From the NCBI RefSeq assembly GCF_000341735.1, contig NZ_KB455575.1, forward strand, positions 4,007,924 through 4,071,923: a DNA stretch of 64,000 nucleotides, read 5' to 3'. The position numbers and the translations under genes are program-made. The stretch comes from Methylotuvimicrobium buryatense 5G. Its GTDB lineage: Bacteria > Pseudomonadota > Gammaproteobacteria > Methylococcales > Methylomonadaceae. Positions 26,498 through 36,754 of this stretch are shown in pieces; the stretch's first letter is position 1, and each line of letters starts with the position of its first letter. The notes below the pieces were generated by a model. It did no database searches. It was not told the DNA's origin and worked only from the letters and a program-made list of their open reading frames with translations.

Positions 26498-26841
26498 CCT
26501 AAAAAGAGCAGTTGACATGTGTTGTAGACCGTTCGTGCTGAGCCAAGTCGAAGCCTGAAGGGTCTACAACACTATCACCGTAAGTATTCAGTCCCCCTCT
26601 TTGAAAAAGAGGGGCTAGGGGAGATTTTTTAAATAAATCCCCCTCAATCCCCCTTTTTCAAAGGGGGAGGCCAACAATTGCGACTGAATGGCGGTAATTT
26701 GCCAACGGGGTCTGAATACTTACCTATCACCGGCTTGGTGAAGCCTCAAACTACCGATCACCCTTCGACAGGGCTCTCCTGAGCGCAGCCGAAGGGCTCA
26801 GGGCGAACGATAGTTTGAGACTCTCAACTGCTCTTTTCAGG
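26498..26841. mobile_element. R8 element, copy 1, interrupted by R9
   Basis: Ends CCTAAAAAGAGCAGTTG (26498) and CAACTGCTCTTTTCAGG (26841) are inverse complements with one mismatch. ATAAA flanks both sides (26493-26497 and 26842-26846), a clean 5-bp target duplication. Internal palindromes TGTTGTAGACC...GGTCTACAACA and ATAGTTTGAG lie inside. Without the R9 insertion and its duplication it would be about 192 bp, close to the 168-bp copy at 50830. Confidence 0.92.
26580..26723. mobile_element. R9 144-bp element nested in R8
   Basis: Perfect 12-bp inverted ends GTAAGTATTCAG and CTGAATACTTAC. CTATCACC is repeated exactly at 26572-26579 and 26724-26731, an 8-bp target duplication. The R8 copy at 50830 shows the uninterrupted site (TTCACCGGCCTGGTG). 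The interior has CCCCTCTTTGAAAAAGAGGGG and its relative, and codes for nothing. Confidence 0.93.
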
Positions 26842-26919
26842 ATAAAAGCTTATTTTATCGTTCGGTAATGTATGGTCTGTTGTTATTAAAGGGTTTTTTA
26901 AAATTTAACGGGGCGGGGT

Positions 26920-27783
26920 ATGAGTGAAGATATTCGAATGGGTCCGGTACGTTTGATTCAAGGTATTGAAGTCCCGAGTTTCTTTTATGGGACGGCCTGG
27001 AAGGAAGAACGGACCGAGGCATTGGTTTTGGCCGCGATCGAAGCCGGCTTCCGGGCCGTCGATACCGCGAATCAGCGGCGGCATTATTACGAAGAGGGCG
27101 TCGGACATGCGCTAAGCAAGGTGCTGGGGGAGGGCCGACTTAAACGCGGCGAGCTGTTTCTGCAAAGCAAGTTTACCTATGCGGCGAGTCAAGATCATCG
27201 GCTTCCTTACGATCCCGATGCGGATTACGCCACGCAGGTCGAGCAGTCGTTCAGCCGCACGCTAAAGCATTTGGGCACCGATTATCTGGATTCCTACATT
27301 TTGCATGGGCCTTCGCTAGGCCAAGGTCTGGCCGAAGCGGATCGCGAAGTATGGCGAGCGATGGAAAGTCTCTGCAAATCCGGTTCGGTTCGATTGATCG
27401 GCGTTTCGAATATCAGTGAGGATCAATTAAGGCTCTTGATTGAATTTGCCGAGATTAAGCCGGCATTCGTGCAAAACCGATGTTTTGCGCGGACGCAATG
27501 GGATTCCGAGGTTAGAAAGCAATGTCGCGATCATGGCATCGTTTACCAAGGCTTTTCGTTGTTGACGGCGAACGTTTCCGAATTGAACCGCCCTATCATG
27601 GATCAGGTTACAAAGCGTCACGGCTGTACCAAGGCACAGGCCGTGTTTCGTTTCGCGTTGCAACTCGGTATGATTCCGTTGACCGGCACGAGCGATCCGG
27701 AGCATATGAAACAAGACTTGTCGGTATATGACTTCGCGTTCAATGCAGATGAAATAGCTATGATTGAAAATGTTGCGGCTTGA
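26920..27783 (+). CDS. Aldo/keto reductase
   Basis: 287 residues, one AKR barrel. The catalytic tetrad is readable: Asp in FRAVDTANQ, Tyr in RRHYYEEGVG, Lys in LQSKFTY and His in SYILHGP. NADPH-binding elements near the C-terminus include IPLTGTSDPEHM. It reduces carbonyl substrates in the cytoplasm; the substrate is not evident. Monocistronic, with R8 upstream and R1/R6 repeats downstream. Confidence 0.9.
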   Translation: MSEDIRMGPVRLIQGIEVPSFFYGTAWKEERTEALVLAAIEAGFRAVDTANQRRHYYEEGVGHALSKVLGEGRLKRGELFLQSKFTYAASQDHRLPYDPDADYATQVEQSFSRTLKHLGTDYLDSYILHGPSLGQGLAEADREVWRAMESLCKSGSVRLIGVSNISEDQLRLLIEFAEIKPAFVQNRCFARTQWDSEVRKQCRDHGIVYQGFSLLTANVSELNRPIMDQVTKRHGCTKAQAVFRFALQLGMIPLTGTSDPEHMKQDLSVYDFAFNADEIAMIENVAA

Positions 27784-27835
27784 ATCGATGATTCGAGTCA
27801 TTGTTCAATGATCCTCGTTCCCGCATGCCGGCAGT

Positions 27836-28354
27836 GGTTATGAGTTTCCGCTTCCGCCTCTACCCATCCTAGGCGAGAGCCATTTGATAGGGGCGGCTCG
27901 GCGTCGGGGGTAGCAGGGTAGTAGGATGGGTAGTAGCGAAGCGGAAACCCATCATGGGGAGCGGCAAGCGCTAGGCGATGCAGCTTGCACCGCTACCCGT
28001 CTGGGAATGCTGATCTTGTCTCGGTAGCCAAGGTAGGGATTCCCACGGAGGACCGCGCGAAGTATATATAAGTCATAAATTATCCTTATGCAATCTTAGC
28101 TAATGAGGCCTCGATACCATTTTATGTCACTTAACATTGTCGGCCTCGAAATCGCGATCAGGGGATCGCTCCCACAGCGCTTGCAATCCTCTGTGGGAGC
28201 GACGCCTTCGTCGCGACTATCGAAGCCACCGATACTCGGCAGCCGGGGATTTTATCGAAGCTCCCGATGCCACTTGCCGGACGGGTTTTATAAACCCGTT
28301 CGCAACGTTTTATCACCCTAAGATGGGTTTTCGCTTCGCCTCTACCCATCCTAC
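27836..28354. repeat. R1 and R6 repeat block
   Basis: A diverged R1 pair at 27843-27957 with an R2-like CCCGCATGCCGGC at its left, then an R6 hairpin at 28150-28225 (GGATCGCTCCCACAGCG and CTGTGGGAGCGACGCCTTCGTCGCG), then GGACGGGTTTTATAAACCCGT and an R1 arm (28323-28351). The segment 27960-28140 shows no clear feature. Confidence 0.75.
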
Positions 28355-28443
28355 TGCATTTTTTCCTGGTTCTCACGGTCCTCCGTGGGACCCCATACAC
28401 ATTTAGGGATGTTATTTTTACCGTATCTTAAGAGGAATTTGCG

Positions 28444-28791
28444 ATGCCTTATTTAAAACTCAATACCAATACGCCCATCACCGATGAAAAATCTTCGCCA
28501 TTACTGGCCGAAATGTCGCAACTGATGGCCAAAGAGACCGGTAAGTCGGAGCGCTATGTCATGGTCGAGCTGGCTTCCGGCAAGCCGATGTTGTTCGGCG
28601 GCAGCGATAAGCCATTGGCTTATCTCGAATGTAAAAGTATCGGCTTGAGCGGCGCTCAGGCGCGTTCGTTGTCGGCGTCATTAAGCCGCTTGCTGGAAAA
28701 GGAATTGTCGATACCGCCCGATCGCGTTTATATCGAATTCAGCAATTGCCCGGCGGAATTATGGGGATGGAACGGTTCAACATTCGGATGA
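28444..28791 (+). CDS. MIF-type tautomerase family protein
   Basis: 115 residues, the normal length for the MIF/D-dopachrome tautomerase family. It begins Met-Pro, so Pro1 is available as catalytic base after Met removal. Lys at position 32 of the family is not certain, but the strand MLFGGSDKPLAYLECKSIG and the tail RVYIEFSNCPAELWGWNGSTFG follow the family pattern (Asn-Gly-Ser-Thr-Phe end). AGAGGAA provides a good ribosome-binding site. Cytoplasmic trimer with keto-enol tautomerase activity on phenylpyruvate-like compounds; physiological role in bacteria is unclear. Confidence 0.88.
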   Translation: MPYLKLNTNTPITDEKSSPLLAEMSQLMAKETGKSERYVMVELASGKPMLFGGSDKPLAYLECKSIGLSGAQARSLSASLSRLLEKELSIPPDRVYIEFSNCPAELWGWNGSTFG

Positions 28792-28799
28792 GCGAGTGA

Positions 28800-29040
28800 T
28801 AGGTTGCGCGGCGACTGTGCAGATTTGCCCTGCGATTCAGCCTTGGATAATTGTGATCACCTAACGTACATGAAGGTGCTATTATCACTCCGGCAAATGA
28901 AGGCTCGACGGCGGAATCTGATTGCCATGGATGGCGTGAATGCCGATTTTGCATGGAGCAAAAATCGGCCCTGCCGCCGACGCGCTTGTCGATCGAGCAA
29001 CCGCACTCTCTTCGGAGCCGGCATTTTCGTTGCTGAGTTT
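28800..29040. repeat. R3/R5 composite fragment
   Basis: GGCTCGACGGCGGAATCTGATTGCCATGGATGGCGTGAATGC and the inverted part GCATGGAGCAAAAATCGGC...GCCGACGCGCTTGTCGATCGAGC form one imperfect hairpin mixing R3 arms with the R5 interior. The rest of the gap up to the PII-like gene holds only its strong ribosome-binding site. Confidence 0.65.
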
Positions 29041-29108
29041 TTGTATATCGAAAATTAGATAAAGAGTCTAAATCTACGAACTTTCACAGTAAGGAGAAAG
29101 GAGGTTTT

Positions 29109-29456
29109 ATGTTATTTAAATTGATTATGGTCTTTGTCGATGAGGACAAGGTTGAAGACGTTATGGACGCGTCGAGAAACGCCGGTGCGACTGGTGCGAC
29201 GATCATCAGCAAGGCTCGTGGGCAAGGTCTCGAAAAAGTCGTCGGTATTTTGGGTTTCGAAATATTGAGCCCGCGTGCGGTCGTGCTGATACTGGCCGAG
29301 GCGAGGCGGGCCGAACGTATTTTGGAGGCGGTTACCGAAGCCGGCAATCTCGATGAAAGTCTCGGCACCGGCATCGCGATTCAGCTCGATGTCGACAAGG
29401 CCTTGGGGCTCAGCGAGCATGTCAAAGAACTGGAAAAAAAGAAGCCGTTCGTATGA
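29109..29456 (+). CDS. PII-like signalling protein
   Basis: 115 residues with the PII ferredoxin fold: FKLIMVFVDEDKVEDVMDASRNAGATGATII, a T-loop region RGQGLEKVVGILGFEILS that lacks the Tyr51 uridylylation site of GlnB/GlnK, and the strand AVVLILAEARRAERILEAV. Its ribosome-binding site is unusually strong (AGGAGAAAGGAGG). It is followed 58 bp later by a CPA2 antiporter, suggesting that it binds a nucleotide and gates that transporter, as other PII-like proteins do for their neighbours. Ligand unknown. Confidence 0.8.
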   Translation: MLFKLIMVFVDEDKVEDVMDASRNAGATGATIISKARGQGLEKVVGILGFEILSPRAVVLILAEARRAERILEAVTEAGNLDESLGTGIAIQLDVDKALGLSEHVKELEKKKPFV

Positions 29457-29514
29457 GCGACTGCCGTTGCTTTGAGTTATTTAACATTTTATTCGAAAAC
29501 AAGCGCACCAACCG

Positions 29515-31491
29515 ATGATAGAACAAGCCTTTGTGCAGATATTATTGATGCTCGGCACGTCCGTGGCTGCCGTCATCCTGTTTCAGAAACTGCACATTCC
29601 TTCAAGTCTCGGCTATCTGATGGTCGGGGTGCTGTTCGGCGCGCATACGCCGGGGCCGGTCATCGACGTTCAACAGATTCGGGAAGTTGCCGAATTCGGT
29701 ATCGTGTTTTTGCTGTTCACGATCGGTCTGAGTTTTTCGTTGCCACAGATCCATGCCTTGCGCGGTCAAGTTTTGAGTCTCGGCACCGGGCAAGTCGTTT
29801 TGACGACAGCGTTGATCGGCACGGGCTGTTGGTTGCTCGGTTTGCCGCCGGCGACCTCGTTCGTGATCGGCGCGGTGTTCGCACAATCGTCGACGACGAT
29901 CATCAGCAAACAACTCACCGAGCAGGGGGAGGAAAATAGCCGGCACGGCCGATTGGGTGTTGCGATGTCAGTGTTTCAGGACGTGACAGCCGTGCCTTTG
30001 ATTGTTGTCATTCCGGTGCTCGGCGTGCTTGATGACGATGCCGGCGTGTTGTTCGAATCGCTCGGCTGGGCAATGGCCAAGGCTATTGTCGCATTTTTGC
30101 TGGTTTTCATGCTGGGCAGATGGTTGCTTCGCCCGTTGTTTCATAGCGTCGCGGCAAGGCGTTCCACCGAGCTGTTCACGCTGACGGTGCTGTTCGTATC
30201 GCTGTTGGCTGCGTGGACGACCAGCCAGCTCGGTTTGTCGATGGCGTTTGGCGCGTTTCTGGTCGGCATGATGCTCGGTGAGACCGAGTTTCGCCATCAG
30301 GTTGAATCGACGATCAGGCCGTTTCGCGATGTCTTGATCGGTTTGTTCTTCGTCAGCATCGGCATGCTGTTCGATCCTGCCGCAATTCCTCAGAATTGGC
30401 AATGGGCAACGATCGGCACCATCGCGATGCTCGTGTCGAAAACGGTCTTGGTCGCGCTGATCGTGCGCTGGTCGGGTCTCGACGGTCTGACTGCATGGCG
30501 TACCGGGTTCTTGCTCGCGGTCGGCGGAGAGTTCGGCTTTGCGTTGCTTGCGATCGCGCTCGACGTCAATGCCATTGCCAATCAATATTCACAGATCGTC
30601 TTTACTTCGGTATTGTTTTCAATGATAGTGGCGCCTTTTCTGATTCGCTATAACCATGTTCTGGCCGGCTTGTTGGTACGACGGTCGGTAAGGCGTCAAA
30701 ATGATCCCGAAACGTTGCCGGTTAGTGCCGATGCGACGCAACATCTACACGATCATGCGATCATTTGCGGCTACGGTCGTATCGGACAGAGTGTCGGTCA
30801 TTTTCTCGAAGAGGAAAAAATTCCTTATGTCGCGGTCGATCTCGATTCGGCGCGTATCAAAGAGGCTCATGTCGCTGGTGAACCGGTCTATTACGGCGAC
30901 TCGTCGGAGCGCGACATTCTCGAGGCCTTGGGCATCGATAGCGCCAAATTGCTCGTGATCAGTTACGACGATGTGTTGTTGGCGAAAAAGATTTTGCATC
31001 ACGTTCGCGCATTGCGTCCGGATTTGCCGGTCATGGTGCGAACGCGCGACGAGGCCCATGTCGATGAATTGCGGCAAGCCGGCGCGACCGAAGTCGTGCC
31101 CGAGGTGCTCGAAGCTGGACTGATGATTGCGTCTCATGCGTTGTTGTTGCTAAACGTGCCGTTCAAGCGTGTCGTGCGCAGGATGCAGCAGCAGCGGGCC
31201 GGCCGTTACCGGCTGCTGCGCGAATTGTATCGCGGCGAGGATGTGTTTTCGGATAATCCGAATATTCTGACGGAGGACGGGCTGCGCAGCGTTTTGATGT
31301 TGCCGGGTAGTCGGGGAATCGGCAAAAAACTTTCCGAGTTTGCTTTCGACGGCGTGACGGTTTCGTCTTTGGTCAGGCAAGGGAGCAGAGAGGAGGATCC
31401 GCTCGATGTGTTCATCGTCGAAGGTGATGTCGTCGTGCTGTTCGGAGCGCCCGGCACTTTGGACCGGGCCGAGCGGCTTTTGCTCGGTTGA
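29515..31491 (+). CDS. CPA2 (KefB/KefC-type) monovalent cation:proton antiporter
   Basis: 658 residues. About 12-13 membrane helices in residues 5-385, a TrkA-N/RCK domain at about 408-525 with the nucleotide-binding motif GYGRIGQSVG and acidic residue VDLDSARI, and a TrkA-C domain at about 575-655. This is the Kef-type layout: potassium or sodium in exchange for protons, gated from the cytoplasm by the RCK domain. It probably shares a transcript with the PII-like gene upstream. Start has a poor Shine-Dalgarno. Confidence 0.92.
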   Translation: MIEQAFVQILLMLGTSVAAVILFQKLHIPSSLGYLMVGVLFGAHTPGPVIDVQQIREVAEFGIVFLLFTIGLSFSLPQIHALRGQVLSLGTGQVVLTTALIGTGCWLLGLPPATSFVIGAVFAQSSTTIISKQLTEQGEENSRHGRLGVAMSVFQDVTAVPLIVVIPVLGVLDDDAGVLFESLGWAMAKAIVAFLLVFMLGRWLLRPLFHSVAARRSTELFTLTVLFVSLLAAWTTSQLGLSMAFGAFLVGMMLGETEFRHQVESTIRPFRDVLIGLFFVSIGMLFDPAAIPQNWQWATIGTIAMLVSKTVLVALIVRWSGLDGLTAWRTGFLLAVGGEFGFALLAIALDVNAIANQYSQIVFTSVLFSMIVAPFLIRYNHVLAGLLVRRSVRRQNDPETLPVSADATQHLHDHAIICGYGRIGQSVGHFLEEEKIPYVAVDLDSARIKEAHVAGEPVYYGDSSERDILEALGIDSAKLLVISYDDVLLAKKILHHVRALRPDLPVMVRTRDEAHVDELRQAGATEVVPEVLEAGLMIASHALLLLNVPFKRVVRRMQQQRAGRYRLLRELYRGEDVFSDNPNILTEDGLRSVLMLPGSRGIGKKLSEFAFDGVTVSSLVRQGSREEDPLDVFIVEGDVVVLFGAPGTLDRAERLLLG

Positions 31492-31534
31492 TGGCGCAAG
31501 CCTTGTTAGCCGAACGTTTTGCCGCGGCTAATAT

Positions 31535-31564
31535 CTGACAGAAAATTGGACACTCCGATATAAT
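31535..31564 (+). promoter_or_regulatory. Probable sigma-70 promoter of tgt-yajC-secDF
   Basis: CTGACA at 31535-31540 and a perfect TATAAT at 31559-31564, 18 bp apart, about 56 bp before the tgt ATG. Confidence 0.7.
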
Positions 31565-31577
31565 AGCGCGCTTTTAG

Positions 31578-32735
<1,158 letters not shown>

Positions 32736-32778
32736 TGGCGGCCTTTTTGTATAACAACTACTATAAAAGAGGATAACA

Positions 32779-33126
32779 ATGAGTTTCTTAATTTCCGATG
32801 CCATGGCGCAAGCCGCGCCGGCGGCTCAGCAACCCGGTTTTGAAGGATTGCTGTTTCCGCTAGGGATTCTGGTGTTTTTCTATTTTTTGTTTCTGCGGCC
32901 GCAATCTAAGCGCAGCAAGGAACACAAGCAGATGATCGACTCGTTGACTAAAGGCGTCGAAGTCGTGACGAATGGCGGCATTCTGGGTAAGGTCGCGGAT
33001 TTAGACGATAATTTTGTCAAGCTTGAAATCAGCGAGAATGTCTTCATTCAGGTTCAACGCCATGCCATTGGCAGTTTAATGCCGAAAGGCACCTATAAAG
33101 CGATCGCCAAAAAACCGAAAGTTTGA
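32779..33126 (+). CDS. yajC: Sec translocase accessory subunit YajC
   Basis: 115 residues: short periplasmic N-terminus with Ala/Pro/Gln, one membrane helix (about 24-45, LLFPLGILVFFYFLFLRPQ), then a basic cytoplasmic domain with the family sequence GVEVVTNGGILGKV. AGAGGA precedes the ATG. Part of the SecDF-YajC complex. Confidence 0.96.
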   Translation: MSFLISDAMAQAAPAAQQPGFEGLLFPLGILVFFYFLFLRPQSKRSKEHKQMIDSLTKGVEVVTNGGILGKVADLDDNFVKLEISENVFIQVQRHAIGSLMPKGTYKAIAKKPKV

Positions 33127-33153
33127 TCGCGGGTTTAAAGTCGGAATAATAAA

Positions 33154-35001
33154 ATGCAAAATCGTTTCCCACTCTGGAAAAATCTATTAATCCTGATCGT
33201 CTTTTTGATTGGGTTTATTTATGCCTTACCCAATCTTTTCGGCGACGATCCGTCGGTTCAGGTGTCCTTCTCGAATGTCAGTACGGTCGAGACCGCCCAG
33301 GTTCAGCAGATAGAAGAATTGGTCAAGCAAGCCGGAATGACCATTAAAGAAGTTGAAACCGGTAATGGCAATATCTTGATCCGTTTCAACGATACCAACG
33401 ACCAATTGAAAGCGGCGGATTTACTGAGGGATAGACTGGGAAACGATGCTACGGTCGCGCTTAACTTGGCGCCCGCGACGCCGGGTTGGCTGCGCGCGTT
33501 CGGTGCAAGCCCTATGTATCTGGGCCTCGATTTGCGAGGCGGCGTGCATTTTATGCTTGAAGTCGATATGGATGCCGCGGTTAAGCAAGCCGAGGAGCGT
33601 TATAATGATGACGTTCGTTCGGCCTTGCGCGATGCCAAAATCCGTTACCAATCGGTGTCGCAAGAAACCGGCTATATCCGCGTTAAGCTTAGAGACGAGG
33701 AAGATACCAATGCTGCCGTTGCGGTGCTGGACAAGGATTTTTCGACGCTGAATATCGAACGGCCGAATGTCGAGAACGAGCTTTGGCTAAAAATTACCGA
33801 AGCCGAGCAAAAAGAAGTTAAAAAATTCGCTCTGGCGCAAAATATCACGACCTTGCGTAACCGGGTTAACGAATTAGGCGTTGCCGAGCCGGTCATTCAA
33901 CAGCAAGGTAATAATCGTATCGTCGTGCAATTGCCCGGCATTCAGGACACGACCCGTGCCAAGGATATTCTAGGTACGACCGCGACATTAGAGTATCGCT
34001 TGGTCGATGTCGAGCATGACGTACAAAAAGCTTTACAAGGACGGCCGCCGGTCGGTAGCCGTATCTATTATGAGAAAAACGGTAATCCGATTCTATTGGA
34101 TAGGCGAATTATCGTGACCGGCGATCAGATCGTCGATGCATCGTCCGGATTGGATCAAAATAATTCGCCCTCGGTATTTGTGACCTTGAACGGTATCGGC
34201 GCGAAGAAAATGGGTAAGGTGACCAGCGAGAATATCGGCCGGCCGATGGCGGTCGTGTTCGTCGAATATAAAGTAAAAACGCGTGAAGTTAACGGCGAAA
34301 AAGTTCGGACCAAGGAAAAGGTTGAAAAAGTGATCAGCGTCGCGACGATTCGCGATGCCTTTAGTAAGCGTTTCCAAACGACCGGTCTCGATAGCACTAC
34401 GGAAGCCCGTAATTTAGCTTTATTGCTTAGAGCGGGCGCCTTGGCCGCGCCGGTCGATATCGTCGAAGAGCGCACCGTCGGTCCGAGCCTCGGCCAAGAT
34501 AATATCGACCAAGGCATGCGGTCGGTCATGGTCGGTTTTGTTCTGGTGCTGTTATTCATGGCGGCTTATTACCGCGTGTTCGGTTTGGTCGCAAATCTGG
34601 CGTTGGGGTTCAATCTCGTCGTTATCGTAGCAATCTTGTCGATGTTGCAGGCGACGCTGACCATGCCGGGCATTGCCGGGATCGTGCTGACTATCGGTAT
34701 GGCGGTCGATGCTAACGTATTGATTTTCGAACGCATTCGCGAGGAGATCAAAAACGGTAACACGCCGCAATCGAGTATTTATGCCGGTTACGAAAAGGCT
34801 TTCGGGACAATTTTCGACGCCAACATTACAACGCTTTTAGTGGCCTTGGTCTTGTTCGGATTCGGCACGGGGCCGGTCAAAGGTTTCGCGGTGACTTTGT
34901 CGATCGGTATTTTGTCGTCGATGTTTACGGCTATTTTAGGCACCCGGATGGTTATTAACTGGATATACGGCAGTCGCCGTGTCGAGAAATTATCCATTTA
35001 G
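33154..35001 (+). CDS. secD: Protein translocase subunit SecD
   Basis: 615 residues. N-terminal helix (8-28), a large periplasmic P1 domain including YLGLDLRGGVHFMLEVD (the D1 motif) and TLRNRVNELGVAEPVIQQQG, and five membrane helices from about 450 onward with the D4 region GMAVDANVLIFERIREE. Uses the proton gradient to pull translocating chains from SecYEG. Confidence 0.97.
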   Translation: MQNRFPLWKNLLILIVFLIGFIYALPNLFGDDPSVQVSFSNVSTVETAQVQQIEELVKQAGMTIKEVETGNGNILIRFNDTNDQLKAADLLRDRLGNDATVALNLAPATPGWLRAFGASPMYLGLDLRGGVHFMLEVDMDAAVKQAEERYNDDVRSALRDAKIRYQSVSQETGYIRVKLRDEEDTNAAVAVLDKDFSTLNIERPNVENELWLKITEAEQKEVKKFALAQNITTLRNRVNELGVAEPVIQQQGNNRIVVQLPGIQDTTRAKDILGTTATLEYRLVDVEHDVQKALQGRPPVGSRIYYEKNGNPILLDRRIIVTGDQIVDASSGLDQNNSPSVFVTLNGIGAKKMGKVTSENIGRPMAVVFVEYKVKTREVNGEKVRTKEKVEKVISVATIRDAFSKRFQTTGLDSTTEARNLALLLRAGALAAPVDIVEERTVGPSLGQDNIDQGMRSVMVGFVLVLLFMAAYYRVFGLVANLALGFNLVVIVAILSMLQATLTMPGIAGIVLTIGMAVDANVLIFERIREEIKNGNTPQSSIYAGYEKAFGTIFDANITTLLVALVLFGFGTGPVKGFAVTLSIGILSSMFTAILGTRMVINWIYGSRRVEKLSI

Positions 35002-35028
35002 GCGCATTTCGGATTAAGAAGACTGATT

Positions 35029-35955
35029 ATGAATATTAAAACGATAGATTTTTTGGGAAAGCGTCAGTGGGCTTATATTTTTTCCTCGTTGCTGCTGCTC
35101 GTTTCGATCGGATCGTTAGCGACTCAGGGTTTAAAGATGGGCATCGACTTTACCGGCGGTACGTTGGTTGAAGTTGCTTATCAAAATGCGGCCGACTTGA
35201 CGGTGATGCGCGCGGCGCTTGCCGATGAGGGGTTCGGAGATGCAATGGTGCAGCATTTCGGTAGCTCCAGGGACGTCTTGATCCGCTTGAAGCCCGATGA
35301 GACTGTGTCGAGTGCCGAGCTCAGCGCGCAGGTCGTTGCGGCGATCAATAAAAAAACGGCGGAACCGGCCGAATTGCGCCGTGTCGAATTCGTCGGGCCG
35401 CAAGTCGGCGATGAATTGGCCGAAGACGGCGGTTTGGCAATGCTGTATTCGATGTTCGGGGTGTTGATTTATATCGCGTGGCGTTTCGAATACAAATTTG
35501 CGTTGGGATCGGTTGCTGCCTTGATTCACGATGTCATCATAACGCTCGGCTTTTTTTCGCTGTTCGGGCTTGAGTTCGACTTGACGGTATTGGCTGCGTT
35601 GCTGGCGGTTATCGGTTATTCGCTGAACGATACGATCGTCGTATTCGACCGAATTCGCGACAATTTTAGACTTTTAAGACAGGTTGGTTCCGAGGAGGTC
35701 ATGAATACTTCTTTAAATGAAACCTTGAGCCGTACCCTGATGACCTCGTTCACGACGATTTTAGTGTTGATCGCATTGGCTGTGCTCGGCGGCGAAATTA
35801 TTCATAATTTTTCAGTGGCTTTGTTGGTCGGTATTTTGATAGGGACTTATTCTTCCATCTTTGTTGCGAGTCCGATCGTACTGGCATTAGGTATCACGCA
35901 AAAAGATTTGATGGTGCCGGTCAAAGAAGGTACCGATGTCGATGATTTGCCTTAA
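35029..35955 (+). CDS. secF: Protein translocase subunit SecF
   Basis: 308 residues. First helix (about 16-35), the motif GLKMGIDFTGGTLVEV, a small periplasmic domain, then five helices with LAVIGYSLNDTIVVFDRIRDN, the SecF counterpart of the SecD D4 motif. Follows secD by 27 bp; last gene of the operon. Confidence 0.97.
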   Translation: MNIKTIDFLGKRQWAYIFSSLLLLVSIGSLATQGLKMGIDFTGGTLVEVAYQNAADLTVMRAALADEGFGDAMVQHFGSSRDVLIRLKPDETVSSAELSAQVVAAINKKTAEPAELRRVEFVGPQVGDELAEDGGLAMLYSMFGVLIYIAWRFEYKFALGSVAALIHDVIITLGFFSLFGLEFDLTVLAALLAVIGYSLNDTIVVFDRIRDNFRLLRQVGSEEVMNTSLNETLSRTLMTSFTTILVLIALAVLGGEIIHNFSVALLVGILIGTYSSIFVASPIVLALGITQKDLMVPVKEGTDVDDLP

Positions 35956-36013
35956 ATTAAGTATTTGGTAATCGATCGGGGTAGTTGGGAAATGAATGAT
36001 TTAGCTTATCATT

Positions 36014-36083
36014 GTTAGCAGTTAGCAGTTAGCAGTTAGCAGTTAGCAGTTAGCAGTGAATAGTGAATAGTGAATAGTGAATA
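36014..36083. repeat. Two adjoining heptamer arrays
   Basis: GTTAGCA is repeated six times without change (36014-36055) and is followed directly by GTGAATA four times (36056-36083). Both units are 7 bp and stay in the same phase. The array lies 59 bp after the secF stop, outside any gene. Confidence 0.97.
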
Positions 36084-36094
36084 GGTCCGGCCTT

Positions 36095-36690
36095 AGAAAA
36101 GCTATGTCTCGTTCCCAAGCTCCAGCTTGGGAACGCCTACCTTCAAGCTCTGCTTGACGAAGCTCGTAGGATGCGGTGAGGCGCGAACCGCATCGATCGC
36201 GACCTGTGCGGCGCACGTTGTTTAACGCATCCTGCACGCCTTCACAGGCTCTTTGGTTTGGGAAACCTTTTAGTTAAGCTCTTGCTTACCGGTTACGAGA
36301 AGCTGGAGCTTCTCGTACTGCATTCCCAAGCTGGAGCTTGGGAACGAGTGAAACAGAGGCTATCGAATATCCGGGAACGGTGCGGTTTGACAAATCTGCG
36401 GATATTGAACGGCAGTGGCTTCGAAATCGCGATCATGGGATCGCTCCCACAGAAGCATCCGCCCCCTTGTGGGAGCGACGCCTTCGTCTCGATTTCGAAG
36501 TCGGGCGCGCTAAGTGACAATAAATGTTATCGAAGTCGCATTAGCTAAGATGGCAAGATGGTAATGCGCATTTTATGTATAACGATGAACGCTCTGCGTG
36601 GGAATGCCTGAGTACCGCTCCAGCGGTACGAAACGCAAGAGCGTCTCGGCCTACGTTCCCACGCTGGAGCGTGGGAACGATAGAAAAGCG
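36095..36690. repeat. R2 and R6 repeat block between secF and ndk
   Basis: R2-like hairpins with AAGCTCCAGCTTGGGAA (36116-36135) and AAGCTGGAGCTTGGGAA (36331-36350), a GATGCGGTGAGGCGCGAACCGCATC hairpin at 36172-36195, an R6 hairpin at 36419-36502 (TCGAAATCGCGATCATGG to CGTCTCGATTTCGAA), and an R2 series at 36590-36680. The remaining DNA up to ndk is AT-rich with no further structure visible. Confidence 0.8.
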
Positions 36691-36754
36691 ATCACACTAT
36701 CGGATAGGTATTTGGTAGTTTAATTTTTTTAATATAATTTGGAGTTATTTAAGA

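Noticed and set aside
36700-36754. TATAAT at 36733 as the ndk promoter
   Set aside because: A start from it would fall after the ribosome-binding site GGAG at about 36740, and the -35 spacing is only 15 bp.
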